Shown piece after piece: positions 57,895 through 64,000 of a stretch of 64,000 bases of DNA (position 1 is the stretch's first letter; each line of letters opens with the position of its first letter). The stretch comes from Candidatus Chryseopegocella kryptomonas. GTDB lineage: Bacteria; Bacteroidota; Ignavibacteria; Kryptoniales; Kryptoniaceae. The position numbers and the translations under genes were made by a program. The stretch spans positions 1 through 64,000 of the forward strand of contig NZ_CZVW01000008.1 in assembly GCF_001536065.1 (NCBI RefSeq), in the 5' to 3' direction. The notes under the pieces are model-generated. The model made no database searches. It saw only the letters and a list, made by a program, of their open reading frames with translations, and was not told the DNA's origin.

Positions 57895-59256
57895 TTAGTT
57901 GTTTTGATTTTTCTTTGAGAGCAAAATTTTTCTGTATCTTCGCACCGCCTTCAAATGTTCTTCATAAGTTCGCGAGAATATATGCCTTCCGCTTCCATCC
58001 GAAACAAAGTATAAAAATTTATGTTTTTCGGGATATAAAACCGCAAGAATTGAACTTCGCCCGGGGTTATTTACAGGTCCAGGTGGCAAACCTTTGTTTA
58101 GGTAAGTGTTGTATGGCGATTCAATTTTTAAATCTTTGTAAAGTAATCTTCTTGGACCATCTGGGATAATGTATTGAATTGTTGGGTCTGCTTCAAGCGG
58201 TATGTTAAGTTTTAAACGATTGAAATAAACGCCAGCAATTCTTGGCTTCTCGTCATCAAACTTCGCTTCACCTTCAACTATTGAGGCAAGAGTCACAACC
58301 TGATGCGTCGTTAAACCGATGACTTCTTCTCTTTCCTTCAATGAATCTGAATAAAACTTTTTGAACTCCGAAACCATCTTTTTAATTATGCTCTCTTCAT
58401 CATCTCCCCAGATGAAAATGTAAGTATCAGGCATAAGATAACCTTCAAGACCTTCTGCATCAATGCCTAAATTTTTTGCAAATCTGGGTTCGTTGACAAG
58501 AGACATGAACTTTACAGAATCAATCCCGATCTTTTCCCTCAAAATTCCAGCAATTCTTTTTGCTGTCAATCCCTCTGGGATCGTGACCGAAATATGCATA
58601 ACATATTTTGGATTTAATAACTCATCCATTAAAACAGCGATCGGCAAATTATCAGTCAAAACATATTTTCCCGCCTTAACTTTTTTATCAAAATTAAAAA
58701 TTCGTCCAGCGTAGTAAAATAAAATTTTGTCTCTTAAAATTCCCTCCGAACTCAAAATATCAACAACTTGTTTAAAAGATGCGTTTTTAGGTATCTCAAC
58801 GATTGAAAATTTGGTTGGTGGAAGATCAAATATGAAAAATTGCTTTGTTATGATGTAAAAAATGCTCAACAGAATAAGGATAACAAAATTTTTTGCAAAT
58901 TCTGGAATGTTAAGAAATTTTTTATTCAAATTTTCTTCAACAAGTTTATTTTTTTCTCTAAACTCTGCTGACTCCCTTTCAAGGCGTCGTGATTCATCAA
59001 TAATTCTCTCATACAATCTTTTAACAGCCATATCTGAAAGAGGTCCGAAATTATGCTTGATGACATTTTCAATGACTTGTTTTTCTCTTTCGGGTGAATA
59101 AATTGGGAGATTCAATTCCTGTTTGAGTTTTCCTATTTCGTCGGCGTATCTTGCTCTTTTGTTAAGAAGGCGGATAATTTTTACATCAACTTTGTCAATT
59201 TTTTTTCGCCATTTTTCAATTTCACCATATTTGCTTTTTCTCTTGAACCAGCCCAT
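57895..59256 (-). CDS. mltG: Fusion of AroQ-type chorismate mutase and MltG endolytic transglycosylase
   Basis: The 453-aa protein has two domains. Residues about 12-95 are an AroQ chorismate mutase: 'WRKKIDKVDVKIIRLLNKRARYADEIGKLK', with Arg17, Arg34, Lys43, the 'SPERE' segment and 'IIDESRRLE' matching active-site positions. A membrane helix (about 122-142) is followed by MltG (YceG) with 'EGLTAKRIAGIL', 'LEGYLMPDTY', the catalytic Glu in 'ASIVEGEAKF', and 'ADPTIQYI'. MltG cuts nascent peptidoglycan outside the membrane; the mutase half would be cytoplasmic. It overlaps trpA by 35 nt. Confidence 0.93.
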   Translation of the reverse strand: MGWFKRKSKYGEIEKWRKKIDKVDVKIIRLLNKRARYADEIGKLKQELNLPIYSPEREKQVIENVIKHNFGPLSDMAVKRLYERIIDESRRLERESAEFREKNKLVEENLNKKFLNIPEFAKNFVILILLSIFYIITKQFFIFDLPPTKFSIVEIPKNASFKQVVDILSSEGILRDKILFYYAGRIFNFDKKVKAGKYVLTDNLPIAVLMDELLNPKYVMHISVTIPEGLTAKRIAGILREKIGIDSVKFMSLVNEPRFAKNLGIDAEGLEGYLMPDTYIFIWGDDEESIIKKMVSEFKKFYSDSLKEREEVIGLTTHQVVTLASIVEGEAKFDDEKPRIAGVYFNRLKLNIPLEADPTIQYIIPDGPRRLLYKDLKIESPYNTYLNKGLPPGPVNNPGRSSILAVLYPEKHKFLYFVSDGSGRHIFSRTYEEHLKAVRRYRKILLSKKNQNN

Positions 59257-60028
59257 TTTTTAATTCTTTTATGAATTCGTAAGCAATTTCCGAGCATTTT
59301 GATATTTCATCAATGTTGAAAAGTTTTTTAATTAAAGCAGAACCAACGACAGCACCATCAGCCCACTCCCACGCTTTGAGGACATGCTCTCTTTTTGATA
59401 TACCAAACCCAACAACAAATGGCTTAGTGGAGTTCTCTTTTACCCTTCTCATAAAATTTTCAAATTCATCTCCACCGAAATTTTCCCTTTCACCTGTTAC
59501 ACCCGTGACAGAAACGCAATAAGCGAAATGAGTTGATTTTGAGGAAATTAACTTTATTCTTTCCGTCGTTGAAGTTGGGGCAACAAGAAATATATTGCTT
59601 AAACCATACTTTTGAGAAAAATTTATCAATTCATCTGCTTCATCCACAGGCAAATCAGGAACTATCAAACCATCAATGCCATTTTCAACCGATTCCGACA
59701 CAAATTTTGAGATGCCAAAATTTAAAATTGAATTGAAATAACCCATTAAAATTATCGGTGTTGAAAATTTCTTTCTGAATTCAGAAACAATGTTAAAAAT
59801 TTTTCTCAAATTTACTCCATTTTTCAAGGCGATGTAAGATGAATGTTGTATTGTCGGTCCATCCGCAATTGGATCGCTAAATGGAATACCAATCTCAATC
59901 ATGTCGCTTCCAGCATAATGAAGTGCCTCAAGCAATGGAAGTGTTGAGTTCTTAATTGGGAATTCAGGAGTTATGTAAGGTATCAAAAGTTTTTCGCCTT
60001 TGTTTAAAACTTTTTCAATTCTATTCAT
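59222..60028 (-). CDS. trpA: Tryptophan synthase alpha chain
   Basis: TrpA releases indole from indole-3-glycerol phosphate. The 268-aa TIM barrel shows 'PYITPEFPIKNSTLPLLEAL', 'DMIEIGIPFSDPIADGPTIQ' (catalytic Glu and Asp), 'GLIVPDLPVDEADEL' and 'TGVTGERENF'. No trpB or other trp gene is in the window. The adjacent chorismate mutase domain is the only other aromatic-pathway part. It is 13 nt after tsaD. Confidence 0.96.
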   Translation of the reverse strand: MNRIEKVLNKGEKLLIPYITPEFPIKNSTLPLLEALHYAGSDMIEIGIPFSDPIADGPTIQHSSYIALKNGVNLRKIFNIVSEFRKKFSTPIILMGYFNSILNFGISKFVSESVENGIDGLIVPDLPVDEADELINFSQKYGLSNIFLVAPTSTTERIKLISSKSTHFAYCVSVTGVTGERENFGGDEFENFMRRVKENSTKPFVVGFGISKREHVLKAWEWADGAVVGSALIKKLFNIDEISKCSEIAYEFIKELKNGLVQEKKQIW

Positions 60029-60041
60029 CGCAAGTTTTTGT

Positions 60042-61061
60042 TTAAATTTTCAAATTTGGAACTGGGCTTAACCCGTAATCATGCTTTATCCCATTTTTCA
60101 ATTTTATGTAACCAACAAAAGCGATCATCGCTGCATTGTCAGTGCAATAAGATAAATCTGGAATGTAAAGTTTTATTCCTTCACTTTCTGCTTTTTCTTT
60201 CATCCTCTTTCTCAATTCAGAGTTTGCAGCTACACCACCTGCAATTGATATATTTTTAACATTAAAATTTTTTGCTGCTTTTATCGTCTGTTCAACGAGT
60301 GCATCAACAACTGCTTTTTGAAAGCTTGCGCACACATTTCTAATTATTTGCGTCTTTTCCTTCTCATCAAGATTTTGGAAATTAATTTTCTTCAAATAAT
60401 AAAGAACTGCCGTTTTCAAACCGCTGAAACTAAATTCATACTCATCATCTTTACTTGATGATGGGATTGGCTTAGGGAACTTAACAAAATTTGGATCTCC
60501 CTCACGAGCAAGTTTATCAATCAAAGGTCCGCCCGGATAACCAAGTCCGAGAAGTTTTGCAACTTTATCAAATGCTTCACCAGCTGCATCGTCGCGCGTT
60601 TGTCCAAGAAGTTTAAATTTCAAAAAATCTTCAACCAAAACAAGCATCGTATGCCCACCCGAGACAACCAAAGAGACAAACGGGAAATCGGGATGCTCTT
60701 CAGCCAAAAAAGTTGAAAAAATATGCCCTTCAAGATGATTGATACCGACAATTGGAATTTTTAAAGCAAACGCCATCGCCTTCGCAAAGCTAACACCGAC
60801 AAGCAAAGAACCAATTAACCCTGGACCATAAGTTACCGCAATTCCTTCAAGTTCTTCTTTTTTTACTCCAGCGCTTGCCAAAGCTTCATCAACAACCTTA
60901 ACAATAACTCTTTGATGTGCTCTTGATGCAAGTTCAGGGACAACTCCGCCATATTTTGAATGAAAGTATTGAGATGAAACAATGCTTGAAAGCAATTGCC
61001 CATCGTCAAGAACTGCTGCTGATGTCTCATCACAAGATGTCTCTATTCCAAGGATTTTCAT
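60042..61061 (-). CDS. tsaD: tRNA N6-adenosine threonylcarbamoyltransferase TsaD
   Basis: TsaD is the catalytic subunit of t6A synthesis. The 339-aa ASKHA-fold protein has 'ILGIETSCDETSAAVLDD', the metal-binding histidines in 'GINHLEGHIFS', 'VSGGHTMLVLV' and 'SIAGGVAANSELRKRM'. Length is normal. The partners TsaE and TsaB are encoded at 0.7-1.8 kb. It is first in the 13-gene minus-strand run down to phoU. Confidence 0.97.
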   Translation of the reverse strand: MKILGIETSCDETSAAVLDDGQLLSSIVSSQYFHSKYGGVVPELASRAHQRVIVKVVDEALASAGVKKEELEGIAVTYGPGLIGSLLVGVSFAKAMAFALKIPIVGINHLEGHIFSTFLAEEHPDFPFVSLVVSGGHTMLVLVEDFLKFKLLGQTRDDAAGEAFDKVAKLLGLGYPGGPLIDKLAREGDPNFVKFPKPIPSSSKDDEYEFSFSGLKTAVLYYLKKINFQNLDEKEKTQIIRNVCASFQKAVVDALVEQTIKAAKNFNVKNISIAGGVAANSELRKRMKEKAESEGIKLYIPDLSYCTDNAAMIAFVGYIKLKNGIKHDYGLSPVPNLKI

Positions 61062-61132
61062 TCTATCGTCTGCGGTTTTTAAAAAAATTAATGAAAAATC
61101 TTTTTCATTGCAATTTGACGACAGAGATCATC

Positions 61133-61161
61133 TTGAAATAAACGCTGAATTTTTATATAAT
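61133..61161 (+). promoter_or_regulatory. Sigma-70-type promoter of comF with very short leader
   Basis: TTGAAA (61133-61138) and a perfect TATAAT (61156-61161) are 17 bp apart. Transcription would start around 61168, only about 10 nt before the comF ATG, leaving no room for a normal Shine-Dalgarno site; none is visible. Confidence 0.7.
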
Positions 61162-61177
61162 CAAACAAAAAGCGCAA

Positions 61178-61879
61178 ATGAAAGTGCTTGATTTAATTTT
61201 TAATTCGCTTCTTGACTTCGTCTTTATTTACGAATGCGAGATTTGTCATCAACATCTTGAAGATAGAAAAATGATAATTTGTTTTGATTGCCTTCAAAAA
61301 ATTGAAAAAGTTGAATCAATTGATATTGAGAAAAGTTTTAAAGTAAAATTTGGTGAAAATGGATTTGTGAAAAAGGCGTTTTCATGCTTTCATTTTAAAG
61401 ATGAAGGAATAATCCAAACACTAATTCACGAGCTTAAATATCAAAATAAACGTTCAATAGGAATTCTTCTTGGTGAGATCGTTGGGAATTCAATCAAAGA
61501 TGATGAAGATTTTTTGAGAGCTGATGCTTTGATACCTGTCCCGCTTCACAAAATTAGACTTAGAGAGCGAGGTTACAATCAAAGTGAGTTAATTGCAGAA
61601 GGGATAAGTAAAGTCATCGGCGTAAAAGTAAACAACCATATATTATTTCGCTCAAGGAACACGCAGACACAGACAAAGTTAAATTTTGAGGAACGAAAGG
61701 AGAATGTGAAAGATGCTTTCTTTGTTAGAGAAAAAGATAAAAAGTTTGTGCAAGGTAGAAAATTTATAATCGTTGATGATGTTATAACGACTGGATCAAC
61801 TGTTAATGAATGTGCAAAAGCTTTAATTCAATCAGGTGCGTCGGAGGTTCTTGCTTTATCCGTTGCAATCGCAGGTTAA
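61178..61879 (+). CDS. comF: ComF family phosphoribosyltransferase-like protein
   Basis: The 233-aa protein has an N-terminal C4 zinc finger (Cys20, Cys23, Cys35, Cys38) and a PRTase domain with 'ALIPVPLHKIRLRERGYNQSELIAEG' features, 'TQTKLNFEERKENVKDAF' and the PRPP motif 'FIIVDDVITTGSTVNEC'. ComF proteins act with ComFA in DNA uptake in some bacteria; their role elsewhere is unclear. It ends in a 4-nt convergent overlap with the acyl-CoA dehydrogenase. Confidence 0.92.
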   Translation: MKVLDLIFNSLLDFVFIYECEICHQHLEDRKMIICFDCLQKIEKVESIDIEKSFKVKFGENGFVKKAFSCFHFKDEGIIQTLIHELKYQNKRSIGILLGEIVGNSIKDDEDFLRADALIPVPLHKIRLRERGYNQSELIAEGISKVIGVKVNNHILFRSRNTQTQTKLNFEERKENVKDAFFVREKDKKFVQGRKFIIVDDVITTGSTVNECAKALIQSGASEVLALSVAIAG

Positions 61880-63033
61880 TCAAGATGTGAAAGTTCTTTA
61901 AGGATTTTATTTGCAATTATTATCTTTTGAATTTCGCTTGTTCCCTCACCAATGGTTAAAAGTTTCGCATCTCTATAAAGTTTTTCAACGGGATATTCTT
62001 TTACATAACCATAACCTCCATAAATTTGAACTGCTTCATTTGCACATTTCACCGCAACTTCACTTGCGTAATACTTTGCCATTGAAGCATAAAGCGAATA
62101 ATCTTTGCCCTGATCTTTAAGATAAGCTGCTTTGTAAGTTAACAATCTTGCTGCTTCAATTTGCGTCGCCATATCCGCAAGTTTCCACTGGATTGCCTGA
62201 AACTCCGCAATATATCTTCCGAATGCTTTTCTTTCCTTTGCATATTTTAAGCTCAATTCAAGCGCTCCCTGAGCAAGCCCGACGGAAAGAGCTGCTATTC
62301 CAATCCTTCCACCAGCAAGAATTTCCATCGCCTGCCTATAACCTTGACCTTCTTCACCGATTAAATTTTCTGCAGGAACTTTGCAATTGTCAAATGCAAG
62401 GGAACAAGTTTCACTTGCACGCATTCCGAGTTTATCTTCCTTTTTCCCAACAATCAAACCTTCATAACCTTTTTCAAGGATGAATGCTGAAATTCCATTT
62501 TTCCCCTTGCTTTTGTCCGTAACCGCCATCACGACGATGATTTCAGCGCTTCCACCGTGAGTTGTAAAAATTTTATTGCCATTGATGACATAAAAATTAT
62601 TTTCCTTTACAGCGGTTGTCAAAAGATTCGCAGCGTCGCTTCCTGCTTGTGGTTCTGTCAAAGCCCACGCACCTATCTTTCTACCAGTGCAAAGATCAGG
62701 AAGGTATTTCTCTTTTTGTGTTTCATTCCCGAACATAAAAATATGATTTGTGCAAAGCCCATTGTGTGCGGATACACTTAAACCAATTGACGGATCAACT
62801 CTGCTTATCTCCTCAATTATCACAACATAATCAAGATAGCTCAACCCCGCACCTCCATATTTTTCTGGAAATGTTATTCCGAGAAACCCTATCTCACCAA
62901 GTTTTTTCATCAGCTCAATTGGAAATTCCCCCGACTGGTCAAATTTTTTGACATTTGGCGCTATCTCATTTTCTGCAAAATCACGAGCAAGTTGCTTTAC
63001 TTGCTTCTGAGTTTCAGTTAAATAGAAATCCAT
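61876..63033 (-). CDS. Acyl-CoA dehydrogenase
   Basis: The 385-aa FAD enzyme oxidises acyl-CoA to enoyl-CoA. Signatures are 'WALTEPQAGSDAANLLTTA' (FAD/substrate), 'KEDKLGMRASETCSLAFDNC', 'QAIQWKLADMATQIEAARLL' features and 'QIYGGYGYVKEYPVEKLYRDAK' with the catalytic Glu in 'IGEGTSEIQ'. It is most like short/medium-chain (butyryl-type) members. The neighbour meaB links it to propionate or methylmalonyl-CoA metabolism. Confidence 0.93.
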   Translation of the reverse strand: MDFYLTETQKQVKQLARDFAENEIAPNVKKFDQSGEFPIELMKKLGEIGFLGITFPEKYGGAGLSYLDYVVIIEEISRVDPSIGLSVSAHNGLCTNHIFMFGNETQKEKYLPDLCTGRKIGAWALTEPQAGSDAANLLTTAVKENNFYVINGNKIFTTHGGSAEIIVVMAVTDKSKGKNGISAFILEKGYEGLIVGKKEDKLGMRASETCSLAFDNCKVPAENLIGEEGQGYRQAMEILAGGRIGIAALSVGLAQGALELSLKYAKERKAFGRYIAEFQAIQWKLADMATQIEAARLLTYKAAYLKDQGKDYSLYASMAKYYASEVAVKCANEAVQIYGGYGYVKEYPVEKLYRDAKLLTIGEGTSEIQKIIIANKILKELSHLD

Positions 63034-63082
63034 AGCTTTGAACCTTTTGAGTTTGTTTTTATTTTCGGAGCTTTTGGCTCCT

Positions 63083-64000
63083 TTATTGTAAAGAATTTTG
63101 CTTGTAAAAATGTTTAATGAGTTCCTCAGCTATTTCAATCGGATTTAAATGCGAATTCTCAATGGAACCAACTTTTTCATCAAGCATTTTTTCTCTGTCA
63201 AGCGTCCAAAAATTTTCTCTTAACTTCTCCTCAACGATTTCTTTTATTTTAAGTTTCAACTTTTCTTTTCTCCTTCTTTCAAATTCGCCAGTTTTAATCA
63301 GAAAGTCACGATGTTTTTTTATAACTTCAAGAAGCGAATCAACCCCTGCACCCGTGCTTGCAACTGTTTTTATAACTTCAATTTCCCATTCATCCCTTCT
63401 TTGCCTAAAACTTAACACACTTTTAATTGCATTCACAGCCACATCAGCTCCTTCTCTATCGCTTTTGTTAAGGACAAATATATCGGCTATCTCCATCAAT
63501 CCTGCTTTCATCGCTTGAATTGAGTCGCCAGATTCAGGGACTAAAACAACCACAACTGTATCAGCAGCTTTTACTATATCAAGTTCGGATTGCCCAACTC
63601 CAACCGTCTCAAAAATTATATACTCAAATCCACCAGCATCAAGTATATCTCCCGCCTCAATTGCTTTCTTACTTAATCCTCCCAAACTTCCACGCGTTGC
63701 CATACTTCTTATAAATACACCCTCATCAAGTGTTAAGTCGCTCATTCTTACTCTATCGCCAAGCAAAGATCCACCTGTAAATGGACTTGTTGGGTCAACC
63801 GCGATTATTCCAACTTTTTTGTTTTCGTTTCGTAGAAGTTTCGTCAGTTGAAAGACAAGTGTGCTTTTGCCTGCGCCCGGTGGTCCCGTGATTCCAATTT
63901 TGTAAGCTTTTCCAGTGAATTTGTAAATTTTTTTCAAAAGTTGCTCTGCATCCGGATGTTCGTTTTCAACAAGTGAAATTGCTTTTGATAAAGCTCTAAA
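63083..64000 (-). CDS. meaB: MeaB/ArgK-type GTPase, methylmalonyl-CoA mutase chaperone (5' end outside window)
   Basis: The G3E GTPase has Walker A 'GITGPPGAGKSTLV', 'AVDPTSPFTGGSLLGDRVRM', 'ETVGVGQSELDI' and the base-recognition motif in 'VLNKSDREGAD'. It protects and reloads B12-dependent methylmalonyl-CoA mutase. The frame stays open to the window edge ('RALSKAISLVENE', then the linker), so the TTG at 63937 is not the true start and the gene continues beyond 64000. It is 49 nt upstream of the acyl-CoA dehydrogenase gene. Confidence 0.93.
   Translation of the reverse strand, partial: FRALSKAISLVENEHPDAEQLLKKIYKFTGKAYKIGITGPPGAGKSTLVFQLTKLLRNENKKVGIIAVDPTSPFTGGSLLGDRVRMSDLTLDEGVFIRSMATRGSLGGLSKKAIEAGDILDAGGFEYIIFETVGVGQSELDIVKAADTVVVVLVPESGDSIQAMKAGLMEIADIFVLNKSDREGADVAVNAIKSVLSFRQRRDEWEIEVIKTVASTGAGVDSLLEVIKKHRDFLIKTGEFERRRKEKLKLKIKEIVEEKLRENFWTLDREKMLDEKVGSIENSHLNPIEIAEELIKHFYKQNSLQ

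Overview
The window is an AT-rich bacterial chromosome segment, almost fully coding, with clear Shine-Dalgarno sites. It most resembles a thermophilic member of the Bacteroidota/Ignavibacteria/Kryptonia (FCB) side of the tree. The reasons are a PorX-type response regulator with a PglZ domain, a DUF6266-like protein, a short-tag tmRNA, DUF3782 coiled-coil proteins, HEPN/MNT pairs and B-family-like heme-copper oxidase genes. The assignment is inference; no rRNA is present.

Layout. (1) 1-4.9 kb, mostly + strand: the 3' part of porX, tsaE, tsaB, a frameshifted accD, ssrA on the - strand, and a DUF47/Pit low-affinity phosphate uptake pair. (2) 5.0-35.7 kb, all - strand: a surface polysaccharide locus. 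It holds nucleotide-sugar genes (UXS, rfbC, ugd, glmS, glf, and a set matching the WbpA/B/D/E/I route to UDP-ManNAc3NAcA), an initiating sugar transferase, a Wzx flippase, a Wzy/ligase-like polymerase, several glycosyltransferases, a Wzi-like barrel and a beta-helix lipoprotein. Two HEPN/MNT toxin-antitoxin-like loci, one decayed, and a DUF3782 protein lie inside it. Four of its genes are each broken by one frameshift at an A/T homopolymer. (3) 35.8-39.8 kb: an accessory island with a sigma-like factor, a small charged protein and an ImmA/IrrE protease, a DUF6266-like gene, three tandem 105-bp palindromic repeats, tRNA-Arg(CCG) and a second DUF3782 gene carrying the relic of a wzi 3' end. (4) 40.0-42.9 kb: pdxJ, a Cys/Met PLP enzyme, a terminator, a peroxiredoxin and an unknown gene. 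(5) 43.2-48.1 kb, + strand: a respiratory operon with heme-copper subunits II and I, Sco, a heme-porin and a diheme cytochrome c. Subunit I has Asn where oxygen reductases carry the active-site Tyr, which suggests NO reduction. (6) 61.1-48.1 kb, - strand: a tightly packed 13-gene run tsaD-trpA-(AroQ::MltG fusion)-membrane protein-ubiX-P1 peptidase-phoB-phoR-pstSCAB-phoU. Three 11-bp-spaced TTAACN boxes lie before pstS. (7) 61.2-64.0 kb: comF, an acyl-CoA dehydrogenase and the 3' part of meaB.

How the parts work together. GlmS, WecB/WbpI, WbpA, WbpB, WbpE and WbpD can make an activated diacetamido-uronic acid. Glf makes UDP-galactofuranose for COG1216-type transferases. The lipid-linked unit would then be flipped and polymerised by the frameshifted Wzx and Wzy. 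PhoR/PhoB probably control the Pst system through the TTAACN boxes. The respiratory operon encodes both its copper-insertion factor and its own cytochromes.

Most notable leads: the cluster of homopolymer frameshifts in surface-glycan genes; the Tyr-to-Asn heme-copper enzyme; the chorismate mutase-MltG fusion; the glycosyltransferase-oxidoreductase fusion; and the sigma/small protein/ImmA-type protease cassette.
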